A stretch of DNA of 22,099 nt from DASYSA01 sp036003885 (GCA_036003885.1 DASYSA010000167.1:1-22099), one strand, 5' to 3'; counted from the stretch's first letter, positions 7,192 to 15,762 are shown. Translations and numbers: made by a program. The notes: generated from the sequence alone by a model not told the origin.

Positions 7192-8469
7192 TCAGGAGAG
7201 ACGAAACACTTCTCGACCGGCGACGAACGTGGCGATCACTGCGCCGCGAAGCCGCCAGTCGCTGAAAGGCGTGTTATGGCTCTTGGAGTGGAACAGATGC
7301 GGATCGACCTTCCATGGCCGCTCGGTATCGATGATCGTTACATCGGCGATCGCTCCTGGAGCGAGCGTTCCACCGGCGAGTGAGAATGCCCGCGCCGGTC
7401 CTACTGTCAGCAGCTCGATGAGCCGCGAAAGAGAAATCACCCCTGAATGATACAGGGCCTTGAGCGCGACCCCCAGGGCCGTCTCGAGTCCGACAACTCC
7501 GAAGGGCGCGCGGTCGTATTCGAGCATCTTCTCGTCCATATGGTGCGGCGCGTGGTCCGTAGCTATCGCGTCGATGGTGCCGTCCGAAACCGCTTCAATT
7601 AATGCAAGCCGATCTTCTTCAGAGCGCAGGGGCGGGCTCATCTTGGTGTTGGTATCGAAGCCCATGACCGCCTCGTCTGTGAGCGCCAGGTGATGCGGTG
7701 TTACTTCGCAGGTCACCGGAATGCCGCAGTGCTTTGCTGCACGAATCAATTCCACCGCGCCCCTGGTTGAAATATGAGCGATGTGCACCCGCGCGCCGGT
7801 CAACTCCGACAGCAGGATGTCCCGGGACACATGGCTTTCTTCGGCAGCGCCGCTCATTCCCCTCAAACCAAGCAGTGTAGAATAGCGCCCCTCGTGCATC
7901 ACCCCACCCGCCGAGAGGTTCAAGTCCTGACAATGATCGACGATGACCAGCCCATGATCATGGGCGTACTCCATTGCATGGCGCATCACCTGCGAGTTCA
8001 TCACTGGCCGTCCGTCGTCCGACACGGCAACCGCGCCGGCCTCTTTCATCTCGGCCATCTCTGCGAGTTCTTCGCCTTTGGAGCCTCGAGTGATCGCCCC
8101 GATGGGATGCACCCGAGCGAAGCCGGCAGCGCGCCCCTTTTCGATTATGTAACGTGTGATCGAAGCGCTGTCGTTAACAGGATCGGTGTTAGGCATTGCG
8201 CAGACCGACGTGAAACCGCCTGCGATGGCCGCTTTCGCGCCCGAGGCGATCGTCTCCTTGTACTCATCGCCGGGTTCGCGGAGGTGAACGTGAAGATCGA
8301 TAAAACCCGGCGACACGACGAGTCCATTCGCGTTGAAGACCTCGGCATCGGCGTCCAGTAGATCGCTTCCAAGAGTCTTGACGCGACCGTCTTCGAGGAG
8401 GAGGTCCGCGACTTCGTCCATGTTTTGCGAAGGGTCGATCACCCTTCCGCCCTTAACGAGCAGCTTCAC
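7192..8469 (-). CDS. pyrC: Dihydroorotase, class I (PyrC)
   Basis: 425 aa zinc amidohydrolase that cyclises N-carbamoyl-L-aspartate to dihydroorotate, the third step of de novo pyrimidine synthesis. The metal ligands are visible in order: H60 and H62 in GFIDLHVHLREPG, the Asp in VSDDGRPV (about 152), the His in VDHCQD (about 178), the His in AHISTRGA (about 231) and the Asp in ATDHAPHH (about 304). The arrangement and length match the class I bacterial enzyme usually found in pyr operons. The start is GTG at 8469, preceded by GGGAGGGA. Its GTGA overlaps the pyrB stop by 4 bp, so translation is very likely coupled to pyrB. Confidence 0.97.
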   Translation of the reverse strand: MKLLVKGGRVIDPSQNMDEVADLLLEDGRVKTLGSDLLDADAEVFNANGLVVSPGFIDLHVHLREPGDEYKETIASGAKAAIAGGFTSVCAMPNTDPVNDSASITRYIIEKGRAAGFARVHPIGAITRGSKGEELAEMAEMKEAGAVAVSDDGRPVMNSQVMRHAMEYAHDHGLVIVDHCQDLNLSAGGVMHEGRYSTLLGLRGMSGAAEESHVSRDILLSELTGARVHIAHISTRGAVELIRAAKHCGIPVTCEVTPHHLALTDEAVMGFDTNTKMSPPLRSEEDRLALIEAVSDGTIDAIATDHAPHHMDEKMLEYDRAPFGVVGLETALGVALKALYHSGVISLSRLIELLTVGPARAFSLAGGTLAPGAIADVTIIDTERPWKVDPHLFHSKSHNTPFSDWRLRGAVIATFVAGREVFRLS

Positions 8470-9410
8470 TGGCTGTCCCTCCCGATTAGAAGAAAGAGAA
8501 TCGCCATTCGCACAGCAACTCCGTTGGTGACCTGGTCCAGCACCAGCGACCGCGAGCTATCAACCACGTCGCTGTTGATTTCAACTCCGCGATTCACCGG
8601 CCCCGGATGCATTACAATCGCATCGGGCGCGGCCAACTCCAACCGCCGAAGAGTAAGCCCGTATTGAATCGAATACTCCTTCAGCGACGGAAAGAACGCA
8701 TCGCTCATGCGTTCGCGCTGAATCCGCAACATCATTACCACGTCGGCGCCTTCGAGGGCTTCCTCTATGCGATCGCAGACCAACAGCGATCCTTCCGACT
8801 CACCGATTAGCCTGTTGTAATCGCTCGGAATCATAGTCCTCGGCCCCGCAACCCTGACGTGTGCCCCGAGCTTGGTCAGCAGGTGAGTATTCGACCGGGC
8901 GACGCGGGAATGCATAATATCGCCGATGATCGCCACCTGCAGCCCCGCAATCTGCGGTTTATGTTCACGAATGGTGAAAGCGTCGAGCAATGCCTGGGTC
9001 GGATGTTCGTGCGCGCCGTCGCCCCCGTTGACGATCGACGCTTCGACCATGTTTGCAAGCTGATGCGGCACACCCGGCGAGGGATGGCGGATGATGATTG
9101 CATCGGGCGCCATGGCCTGGAGGTTTCGGGCGGTGTCGATCAGCGTCTCGCCTTTTGCGACTGATGAGTTCGAGGGTGAAATATTGATGGTGTCGGCGGA
9201 CAATCGCTTCGCGGCTATTTCGAACGAGGTTCGGGTTCGAGTGGATGCTTCGAAGAAGAGGTTGATAATGGTCTTCCCGCGGAGGGCGGGTACTTTCTTG
9301 ATGGCGCGAGTGGATACTTCTTTGAATGACTCAGCCGTGTCGAGGATGTTGTTGATCTCCTCGACTGAGAGCTCTCGGATACCCAGAAGGTCTTTCCTGT
9401 TAAAAGCCAT
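8466..9410 (-). CDS. pyrB: Aspartate carbamoyltransferase, catalytic chain (PyrB)
   Basis: About 314 aa. Joins carbamoyl phosphate and aspartate, the committed step of pyrimidine synthesis. Visible motifs are the carbamoyl-phosphate loop FFEASTRTRTSFE (about 52-64), HPTQALLDAFTI (about 133-144), MLRIQRERM of the aspartate loop and MHPGPVNRG near the C-terminus. Two consecutive ATG codons (9413 and 9410) could start translation. The first is the last part of a heptamer repeat unit (ACAAATG), so the second is chosen here. No Shine-Dalgarno sequence is visible because the repeat occupies that position. No pyrI regulatory chain gene is adjacent. Confidence 0.96.
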   Translation of the reverse strand: MAFNRKDLLGIRELSVEEINNILDTAESFKEVSTRAIKKVPALRGKTIINLFFEASTRTRTSFEIAAKRLSADTINISPSNSSVAKGETLIDTARNLQAMAPDAIIIRHPSPGVPHQLANMVEASIVNGGDGAHEHPTQALLDAFTIREHKPQIAGLQVAIIGDIMHSRVARSNTHLLTKLGAHVRVAGPRTMIPSDYNRLIGESEGSLLVCDRIEEALEGADVVMMLRIQRERMSDAFFPSLKEYSIQYGLTLRRLELAAPDAIVMHPGPVNRGVEINSDVVDSSRSLVLDQVTNGVAVRMAILFLLIGRDSQ

Positions 9411-9494
9411 CATTTGTCATTTGTCACAGGTCATTTGTAACTTGTCATTTGTGCCAGTGACAAGTGACAAATGACCAGTGGCAAGTGACAAATG
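9411..9494. repeat. Inverted heptamer array between pyrR and pyrB, unit CATTTGT/ACAAATG
   Basis: Twelve heptamers run without a phase break. CATTTGT at 9411, 9418, 9432 and 9446, with two variants between them, make the first half. The second half (9453-9494) consists of ACAAATG, ACAAGTG, GCAAGTG and related units, the reverse complements. The array fills almost the whole 91-bp pyrR-pyrB gap. On the coding strand it begins 10 bp after the pyrR stop and runs into the pyrB start codon. The pyrB leader could fold into a hairpin of about 40 bp with some mismatches. Confidence 0.95.
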
Positions 9495-9504
9495 ACATCT
9501 TTTC

Positions 9505-10047
9505 TTATTGTTCGACGACTATTACCTGTTCTTCCTCGTCGTAATCCGTGAGCATCACTTTGATGATCTCGGCGTCCGTTGTCTGGACGTACTTGCCCAC
9601 GTAATCGGCCTGAATTGGCAGTTCGCGGTGGCCGCGGTCGATGAGAACCGCGAGCTCCACTCTTCGCGGCCGGCCGAAGTCCACGAGCTCGTCGAGCGCC
9701 GCGCGGACGGTGCGGCCCGTGTAGAGAACATCGTCGACCAATACTATCGTGCTGTCGGTGATGTCGGCAGGGATATCGGTTTTGTTGACGACCGGACGCG
9801 GTCCGATAGTAGACAGATCGTCGCGGTAGAGCGTTATATCCAATTGGCCGGTCGGTGGGCGCTGGCCCTCCAGTTGTTTGATCCTGTCGGCAATTCGTTC
9901 GGCGAGAGGAACTCCGCGACGCCTGATCCCAACCAACAGCAGATCGTCGGTGCCAACGTTGCGCTCCACGATCTGAGAAGCCAGCCGCGAGAGCGCCCGC
10001 GTAATGCCGCTCGCGTCCATGATCTGCGACTTGAACTTAAGCTCCAT
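9505..10047 (-). CDS. pyrR: PyrR, pyrimidine operon regulator / uracil phosphoribosyltransferase family
   Basis: 180 aa type I phosphoribosyltransferase-fold protein. The PRPP-binding motif is TIVLVDDVLYTGRTVRAALD (about 100-119), followed by PRRVELAVLIDRGHRELPI and the family-typical VGKYVQT. In Bacillus, PyrR binds pyr mRNA to cause attenuation and also has weak uracil phosphoribosyltransferase activity. Here it leads pyrB and pyrC on the same strand, which fits a role in that operon. The start MELKFKSQIMDASGITRALS matches the family, with GGGG about 7 bases upstream. I saw no standard PyrR-binding loop on the transcribed strand upstream, so its RNA target is not evident. Confidence 0.95.
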   Translation of the reverse strand: MELKFKSQIMDASGITRALSRLASQIVERNVGTDDLLLVGIRRRGVPLAERIADRIKQLEGQRPPTGQLDITLYRDDLSTIGPRPVVNKTDIPADITDSTIVLVDDVLYTGRTVRAALDELVDFGRPRRVELAVLIDRGHRELPIQADYVGKYVQTTDAEIIKVMLTDYDEEEQVIVVEQ

Positions 10048-10087
10048 TCACACCCCTGATCCGAGAGTCGCCGTGAATATAGCACGG

Positions 10088-10122
10088 GAAATTCGAAATT
10101 CGAAATTCGAAATTCGAAGTTC
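10088..10122. repeat. Heptamer tandem repeat, unit GAAATTC (AAATTCG in another phase)
   Basis: Four exact GAAATTC units and one GAAGTTC fill 10088-10122, ending 5 bp before the ubiD stop codon (10128 side). In another phase the unit is AAATTCG, one base from the AAATGCG unit of the arrays at 4650 and 11605. The unit is itself close to palindromic, so the single array could pair with itself. Confidence 0.93.
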
Positions 10123-10127
10123 CCACG

Positions 10128-11576
10128 TCACAGTCCCAACTTGGGCCACAACTGATCTATTCTCTTCCGAACCTCTTCGCTCATTTGAAGCTCCCTCGGC
10201 CAGGGTCGGTCGAAGCCTTCAGTCTTCCACTTGCGCGTCGCGTCAATCCCCATCTTGGAGCCGAAATTCGGAAGCCTGGATGAGTGATCCAACTGGTCCA
10301 CTGGACCAAGCATGAACTGAATATCGCGCTCGGGATCGATGTTATTCAGAACGCGCCAGGTGACTTCGTTCATGTCGCGCACATTGGTGTCGTCGTCGAC
10401 CACTATTATGCACTTGGTGAACATGGCTTGAGGCAGCGACCAGACGCCATTCATCACGCGTCGCGCGTGACCGGGATAGCTCTTGCGGATCGATACGATC
10501 ATCAGGTTGTGAAAGACTCCGGCAAACGGCATGTGGTAGTCGACCACCTCTGAGAACTGGCGCTGCATTAGCGGAAGAAAGATGTGCTCGATCGCCTCCG
10601 CCATCCAGCAGTCTTCCTGTGGAGGTTTCCCCACGATTATGGTCTGATAAATCGGCTTCTTGCGATGAGTGACGCAGGTGACGTGAAAGACCGGAAACTC
10701 GTCTTCGAGTGAATAGTAGCCCGTGTGGTCTCCGAACGGTCCTTCGAGTCGTTTTTCATTTGAGTCTACGTAGCCCTCCAACACGATCTCGGCAGCGGCG
10801 GGCACCTCGACGTCCACCGTTTCGCACTTCACCATCTCAACCGGCTTCTGGCGCAGAAAGCCCGCTATCATCATCTCGTCAATCTCTTCGGGCAGCGGCA
10901 GAATTGCGGCGAAGACAGTCACAGGATCGGCTCCTATAGCCACTGCTACGTCGAGACTGCCTCCCCCGGCGCGCCGCAGATTGCGAAAATGCTGGGCGCC
11001 GTCTTTGTGAATCTGCCAGTGCATACCAGTGGTCGTTTCATCGTAGACCTGCATTCGATACATGCCGCAGTTGCGCTTGCCCGTCTCCGGGTTTCTGGTG
11101 AAGACCAGCGGCAGGGTGATGAAGCGGCCGGCGTCTTCGGGCCAACACTTGATGATGGGAAAATCGAGCAGCGAGAACTTACCTTCGGTCAGTATCCGCT
11201 CTTTGCACGCCCCATCGCGGACGACCCTGGGAAACATCCTGGAGACTTCGGCCAGGCGGGGGATCATCTTGATCTTCTCGATCAGCCCCTGGGGTGACTT
11301 AACGTCGGTCAACTCTACGATGCGCTCGGCGATGTCCGAGTAGTCGCTTACTCCGAGAGCAAGCTTCATGCGGTCGCGGGTTCCCATCGCATTGATCAAC
11401 ACAGGCATCGAATGGCCGCGAACGTTCTCAAACAGCAGCGCAGGTCCGTTTTGCTTCGACACTCGGTCGGTTATCTCGGAGATCTCTAGTTCGGGGTCTA
11501 CTTCGACGTCGATACGTTTTAACTGGCCGGTGTTTTCAAGCGCGCGGATGAACTCTCGCAGATCTTCAAAGGCCAT
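10128..11576 (-). CDS. ubiD: UbiD-family decarboxylase
   Basis: 482 aa, close to the usual length. UbiD enzymes use prenylated FMN for reversible decarboxylation of aromatic or alpha,beta-unsaturated acids; the best-known role is in ubiquinone or menaquinone synthesis. Family features are MAFEDLREFIRALENTGQL at the start, GPALLFENVRG, NCGMYRMQV with the active-site Arg region, GMHWQIHKDGAQHF, EGPFGDHTGYYS and PQAMFTKCIIVVDDD. The true substrate cannot be read from the sequence, and no ubiX gene is in the window. AAGGA lies about 10 bases before the ATG. It is upstream of pyrR by 80 bp on the same strand, so it may be transcribed into the pyr genes. Confidence 0.92.
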   Translation of the reverse strand: MAFEDLREFIRALENTGQLKRIDVEVDPELEISEITDRVSKQNGPALLFENVRGHSMPVLINAMGTRDRMKLALGVSDYSDIAERIVELTDVKSPQGLIEKIKMIPRLAEVSRMFPRVVRDGACKERILTEGKFSLLDFPIIKCWPEDAGRFITLPLVFTRNPETGKRNCGMYRMQVYDETTTGMHWQIHKDGAQHFRNLRRAGGGSLDVAVAIGADPVTVFAAILPLPEEIDEMMIAGFLRQKPVEMVKCETVDVEVPAAAEIVLEGYVDSNEKRLEGPFGDHTGYYSLEDEFPVFHVTCVTHRKKPIYQTIIVGKPPQEDCWMAEAIEHIFLPLMQRQFSEVVDYHMPFAGVFHNLMIVSIRKSYPGHARRVMNGVWSLPQAMFTKCIIVVDDDTNVRDMNEVTWRVLNNIDPERDIQFMLGPVDQLDHSSRLPNFGSKMGIDATRKWKTEGFDRPWPRELQMSEEVRKRIDQLWPKLGL

Positions 11577-11604
11577 GTGGAATAGTCCTTAGGGATGATC
11601 GGGC

Positions 11605-11694
11605 AAATGCGAAATGCGAAATTCGAAATTGCGAAATGCCGAACCCTCGGTAGTTGTGCGCAATTTCGCATTTCGCATTTCGCAATTCGCAATT
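11605..11694. repeat. Inverted heptamer array, unit AAATGCG/AAATTCG
   Basis: AAATGCG (11605 and 11612), AAATTCG (11619), AAATTGCG (11626, 8 bp) and AAATGCC (11634) are followed, after an 18-bp spacer, by CGCAATTT, CGCATTT, CGCATTT, CGCAATT and CGCAATT (11659-11694). The second half is made of inverted copies of the first. The array ends 2 bp before the TPR-gene stop codon and fills the gap to ubiD. It uses the same unit as the arrays at 4650 and 22086. Confidence 0.95.
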
Positions 11695-11696
11695 CT

Positions 11697-13301
11697 TCAT
11701 TGAGCTGCAGCCTTTTCACCGCTTTGCTCCGCTGCCTTGGCAGCTCCCAGCAACGAGCGAGCGCGGTTAGGCTGTCGTTCGAGAGCTCGGGCGAATTGCC
11801 GGGCGGCCTCTTTGGGCCGGCCGGCTCGCAGCAGAATCTCACCGAGCAGCTCGTGCGAAGGCTTGATAACATCGGGTGGCCCTGAAGGCGGCGACAGCGA
11901 TTCTTCCAGGGCAACCGCTTTTTTGAGCATCTCAATGGCATCGTCGTACTTGCCTCGTCCCGCGCTGGTCATCGCGGATACGTCGAACTCCATGATCTCG
12001 GCCAGTTTGGCCTGATAGCCGCCCTCTCCACTCTCGCTTATGCGTTTTCGCAACGCTTCAAGCTGCGCGATGTACTTGTCGGCGGCGTCGAAGTCCCCCT
12101 TACCCGCGGCTGCCATCCCGCGCGCGAACGCGACTCGAGGAGCGCCGGCGCCGCGTCCGTATCCCTGAGGGGTTGCGGGAGCAGCAGCCGGTGCTGGAGC
12201 GGCGCCGTGTGCGTGCTCTCCCGAGGCTTCGGTGGGAGCCGATGGAGCGGGGGCTGTAAGCGCTACGTCTTCAAGCAGCTTTGCCAGCGAATCCCAACGC
12301 TCGGTCTCGAGGGTGAACATGGTTGCCATGTCGACATAAGCTCTGCGCATTCTCATGTCGTCCGACTCTTTCAGCGCGCCTCGCATTACCCCGAGCAACT
12401 CCTCGGCCTTTGAGTAGCGGTTTTGCTGCAGGTAGACATAGGTCAGCCAGGTGAGGCTGTGATAATCGCGCAAAGTCACCGATAGGCTCTTACGTTTGAC
12501 CCACGCATCGGAGGCTGCCCAGGATGACTCGTTAGAAGCCGCGGCTTCGGTCCACATTCCCAACTGTAGGAAGATGTGCGATGGCATATGCCGCGCGTGA
12601 TGCGCTTCCGGAGCTATTTCAGCGTAGCGGCGGGCTGCCGGCAAGGCAAGGATGGCATGTTCAGGATCGTCAAACGAATGGATGATGTAATGGGCCGCGC
12701 CCGGATGATTCCGGTTCTTCTCGTAGATGTCGAGTGCAATGGCGCCGGCCTTCATCTGGCGCGCGAATCCCGTATCACCGGGCCGCACGGTACCAAGCAA
12801 TGAGAGCGAATAAAACGCCGCAGCCTCGAGATCATCGGGATAGGCGAGGTAGATCTTCTCCATGGCTTTCGAGTACGCGATGTCGCGGGCCAGCTTGTCG
12901 CCTTCGCCGTAGAGTATCTTGACAGCGTTCAGGTACGCCCGTTCGCGCGGGGTGAGCTTATCGATCTCCCGGATGTTCTTCAGGACCTTTCTGGCAGCTT
13001 CGGTGTCTTGTTGCGCCCACAGCGGATGGTTGTGAGCCATTGCCTCGCCCCAATATCCCATCATGAAATCGGGGTCCGCTTTGGTCGATTCGCGGAAGGC
13101 GTCCAGAGCCTCTTCGAACCAGAAGGAGTGAAGCGCCGCCAGCCCCTGAATGAAATGGGGCTGTGCAGCTTTAGACCCGGAGGTCGGAAAGTTGACCGTC
13201 CCGAGCTTTGATTGCTGAGCGAGGCCCGCCGTTCCGAAAGTGAAAATGCAAAAAGCGATTGTCAGAAGCGAGGGGGCGAATCGAGTCAGTGTCCGCGACA
13301 T
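11697..13301 (-). CDS. Exported tetratricopeptide-repeat protein
   Basis: 534 aa from the ATG at 13301, which is preceded by GGAGG; an in-frame ATG 15 bp upstream is less likely because it overlaps that site. A signal peptide is clear: a basic start, then a hydrophobic core SLLTIAFCIFTFGTAGLA, with probable cleavage after GLA. The mature part is mostly helical with TPR-like pairs, for example ALHSFWFEEALDAFRES, the MMGYWGEAMAHNHPLW region, and a C-terminal repeat ending in RARSLLGAAKAAEQSGEKAA. An Ala/Pro-rich low-complexity stretch lies around residues 350-385. It probably acts in the periplasm or at the cell surface in protein contacts. No enzymatic motif is evident. Confidence 0.85.
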   Translation of the reverse strand: MSRTLTRFAPSLLTIAFCIFTFGTAGLAQQSKLGTVNFPTSGSKAAQPHFIQGLAALHSFWFEEALDAFRESTKADPDFMMGYWGEAMAHNHPLWAQQDTEAARKVLKNIREIDKLTPRERAYLNAVKILYGEGDKLARDIAYSKAMEKIYLAYPDDLEAAAFYSLSLLGTVRPGDTGFARQMKAGAIALDIYEKNRNHPGAAHYIIHSFDDPEHAILALPAARRYAEIAPEAHHARHMPSHIFLQLGMWTEAAASNESSWAASDAWVKRKSLSVTLRDYHSLTWLTYVYLQQNRYSKAEELLGVMRGALKESDDMRMRRAYVDMATMFTLETERWDSLAKLLEDVALTAPAPSAPTEASGEHAHGAAPAPAAAPATPQGYGRGAGAPRVAFARGMAAAGKGDFDAADKYIAQLEALRKRISESGEGGYQAKLAEIMEFDVSAMTSAGRGKYDDAIEMLKKAVALEESLSPPSGPPDVIKPSHELLGEILLRAGRPKEAARQFARALERQPNRARSLLGAAKAAEQSGEKAAAQ

Positions 13302-13434
13302 AGACGAAACCTCCATTTTCCGCGACTGTTTGAAGGATCAGCGAGGAGATTCTATCCGTGGCTGCACAGGGGCACAAGTTTTTTCAGAAAAGGGGATACA
13401 GCGATGCCACTGAGATTCAAAGTTACAAAGCCGT

Positions 13435-13971
13435 TCAAGCTCCGCCCTTCTCAGTGGGAAGCCCTTTCGCGGCCCAGTCCTCTGAAAAGTTGGTGGGGAG
13501 ATTCAGAACCTTGATCATCTTGAAACCCATCTCCTTCAACATGGTGTGCGTGGGCCGTATGTTCGGGCAATCCTTCCACGGACAACAGCCGCAGTAGTAG
13601 ACGATCTGGCTGCTTCGCGGCATCCCCTCGACCAGCTTTTTGAGCATAGCGAGGCCTTCAGCGTTACTGGCCGGACCCGCATACTTCGAGCCGGGGATGT
13701 GACCGAGCCGGTACAGGTGAACGATGCCCACCTGCAGGACAATGGGTTTGGTTGCGCCCGAAAGCGATTTGGCTAACGCATCCGGCTCAACAACCTCTCC
13801 AGCAGACCACGGATCGTCACGTTCATTGTGACTCACGCAAGCGGCCTCCCTCGCTCGCTCCGATGCGAAATGGGCATGCTTGCCGTGTCCATAAAGAAGT
13901 TGAGCGAGTCCTGTCAGAGCAACGGAAACCGCAATAGTAAGAAGAATCCTGTTTGTCGCAGGGTGACGCAT
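13435..13971 (-). CDS. Rhodanese-like protein with a CGCCPW motif, membrane-anchored or exported
   Basis: 178 aa. An N-terminal hydrophobic segment (about residues 8-27) can act as a signal peptide or anchor, so the domain should lie in the periplasm. The C-terminal half is rhodanese-like: PIVLQVGIVHLYRLGHIPGS (about 76-95), then the active-site region IVYYCGCCPWKDCPNIRP (123-140) with C127, C129, C130 and C135, and MGFKMIKVLN. An ordinary rhodanese has one catalytic Cys in a six-residue loop; here four cysteines are clustered, which suggests redox or metal chemistry as well as or instead of sulfur transfer. AGGAGG lies 8 bases before the ATG. The gene is divergent from the porin gene and upstream of the TPR gene. 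Confidence 0.85.
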   Translation of the reverse strand: MRHPATNRILLTIAVSVALTGLAQLLYGHGKHAHFASERAREAACVSHNERDDPWSAGEVVEPDALAKSLSGATKPIVLQVGIVHLYRLGHIPGSKYAGPASNAEGLAMLKKLVEGMPRSSQIVYYCGCCPWKDCPNIRPTHTMLKEMGFKMIKVLNLPTNFSEDWAAKGLPTEKGGA

Positions 13972-14101
13972 ACCGAACCTCCTCTGTTTTCTTACGCGAA
14001 CGCGGAGCTTAGCACAAGCAGAACCCTGAACGCCCGGGATTTCGTGAAAACACGGGGAACCCGAATCGCAGAATCGAGGGCCTGGCCCCCGTCACACACT
14101 T

Positions 14102-14128
14102 TTGACTGTGACTGGGAAGATATACAAT
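14102..14128 (+). promoter_or_regulatory. Candidate promoter of the porin gene
   Basis: TTGACT (14102-14107) and TACAAT (14123-14128) each match five of six sigma70 consensus positions, but the spacer of 15 bp is short. The site lies about 45 bases before the porin ATG, in the 201-bp divergent gap shared with the rhodanese gene. Confidence 0.4.
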
Positions 14129-14172
14129 TCTCCCTGTCCACAATCCAAATCTCACGAAAGGGTTAGCCTACA

Positions 14173-15762
14173 ATGAAGAGAACTGTTTGTGTAGTAACCA
14201 TCTTATTCTGGATTGCGGCCAGCGCGAGAACCGCAGCGGCCCAGTCAGGCGATCCAGTTCAAGCGAAGGCTTCCAACGCTGAAGCAGTCCATTCAACCGC
14301 CAGTCGACCTAAAGAGGCTGTCAGTGAGGTCGAACTGCTCAAACATAGAATCGAGGAGCTCGAAGATCAGAATCGCACGATGATGCAACTGCTGATCGAC
14401 CTCAAGTCCAAAGTTGAGGAGTCCGCAAATGTGGCTAAGACAAGCAACACTCGGATGAACTCGATGGACGCCACTAACCTTGATAGGTCACCGAAATCAG
14501 CGGTCGCAAAAGCCGATACCCTAGCCTCATCTTCCCAGCTGTCTGCAGGTTCTGCGAAACCTGTGGAACAGCGCAGGCCTGCTCCGGCGGGTTCCCGAAG
14601 TTCGTCGGAAGCCGATTCATCAGTCCAACAGGATCAGCTCCGATGGACGAATCTCATCAGCGAAGGAAACACCTTGAAGTTTTATGGATTCCTGCGACTG
14701 GATTTGGACTTTGACAGTCAGCGCCCCAACAACGGGCAGGCGCCTCTCTTCATTACCTCGCCGGACCCGGTCCTGGGCCAGGGAGACGCCGGCAGCTTCT
14801 CGATGCATCCACGCCTCAGCCGATTCGGCGTCGACTATACCGGCAAGCCGATCAGCGGGCTGTACGACGGCAAGGTCGCCGGCAAGCTCGAACTCGATTT
14901 CGAGAATGGGGGTTCCGAGTCGCGACAAATCATTCGTATCCGCCAGGCCTATCTGCGCGTGAATTGGGGTCAGTTCTCGGTCCTTGGAGGGCAGGCCTGG
15001 GATGTGGTCTCGCCGCTGTTGCCGACGGTTAACAATGACACCGCGATGTGGAATGCGGGCAACATCGGGGATCGCCGGCCGCAATTCCGCGTCGCTTACG
15101 AGCCAAAGTCGGGCAAAGGCCAATGGTCGCTGGTGGGAGCAGCCGGATTGACCGGTGCTATTGACGCCGTGGACCTGGATGCAAACGGTTTTCGCGATGG
15201 GGAAGAGTCTAAGCGCCCAGATGCTCAGGCGCGCATCGGCTATTCCCATCCTCTATGGGTCAAAGATCAAAGTGTGAGCTTTGGTGTGTCCGGTTTTTAT
15301 GGATGGCTGAATACAACCAGACCGGTCACAGGCGCGAATCGCAGAAGCTTCCGAAGTCAGGTCGTGAATGTGGACTACACTCTTCCGCTCGCGAGTCGAG
15401 TCAGCCTGCGAGGTGAAGGATGGTGGGGCCGCAATATGAGCGACACTCGTGGCGGCGCAGGGCAGGGGATTAAGTTTCTAACCGGAACCGAGATACGAGG
15501 TCGAGGCGGTTGGTCGGAGCTCAGCGTAAAGGCGTCGCGCTACTACTCGTTTCACCCGGGCTTCACTACAGACGATCCGTTTGATCCTGACATTCCAGCG
15601 ACTGGGCGCACCCGAAACGAGGCTTTCTATCTCGGCAACCGGATCTCGCCGGGCGGGAGCTTCCTGATCGGCGTCGACTACCTGAGATGGAAGACCAGCT
15701 ACAAAGGTCTAACTCGCGGATTGGACAACCGCGTGAATGTGTTTCTGCAATACAGTTACTGA
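14173..15762 (+). CDS. Outer-membrane porin, DcaP-like
   Basis: 529 aa. It has a signal peptide (MKRTVCVVTILFWIAASART, cleaved probably after AAAQ), then a coiled-coil stretch with EVELLKHRIEELEDQNRTMM (about residues 52-72), a Ser/Ala-rich linker and a beta-barrel from about residue 155. Barrel features are FYGFLRLDLDFDSQ, HPRLSRFGVDYTG, LELDFENGG, RIRQAYLRVNWG and FSVLGGQAWDVVSPL. The C-terminus is LQYSY, with the terminal aromatic residue typical of outer-membrane proteins. N-terminal coiled coil plus barrel is the DcaP pattern, a trimeric porin that takes up anionic solutes. The substrate here is unknown. AAAGGG lies about 11 bases before the ATG. Confidence 0.9.
   Translation: MKRTVCVVTILFWIAASARTAAAQSGDPVQAKASNAEAVHSTASRPKEAVSEVELLKHRIEELEDQNRTMMQLLIDLKSKVEESANVAKTSNTRMNSMDATNLDRSPKSAVAKADTLASSSQLSAGSAKPVEQRRPAPAGSRSSSEADSSVQQDQLRWTNLISEGNTLKFYGFLRLDLDFDSQRPNNGQAPLFITSPDPVLGQGDAGSFSMHPRLSRFGVDYTGKPISGLYDGKVAGKLELDFENGGSESRQIIRIRQAYLRVNWGQFSVLGGQAWDVVSPLLPTVNNDTAMWNAGNIGDRRPQFRVAYEPKSGKGQWSLVGAAGLTGAIDAVDLDANGFRDGEESKRPDAQARIGYSHPLWVKDQSVSFGVSGFYGWLNTTRPVTGANRRSFRSQVVNVDYTLPLASRVSLRGEGWWGRNMSDTRGGAGQGIKFLTGTEIRGRGGWSELSVKASRYYSFHPGFTTDDPFDPDIPATGRTRNEAFYLGNRISPGGSFLIGVDYLRWKTSYKGLTRGLDNRVNVFLQYSY

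Noticed and set aside
7053..7265. 70-aa frame downstream of the small membrane protein
   Set aside because: It runs through the 9-bp inverted repeat and into the end of pyrC on the other strand; the translation has no protein character.
10048..10075. PyrR-binding-loop-like GATCCGAGAG upstream of pyrR
   Set aside because: The resemblance is on the plus strand, whereas pyrR is transcribed from the minus strand, so it would not be in the mRNA.
14620..15249. 209-aa minus-strand frame
   Set aside because: Antisense to the porin barrel region, with no domain and no ribosome-binding site of note.
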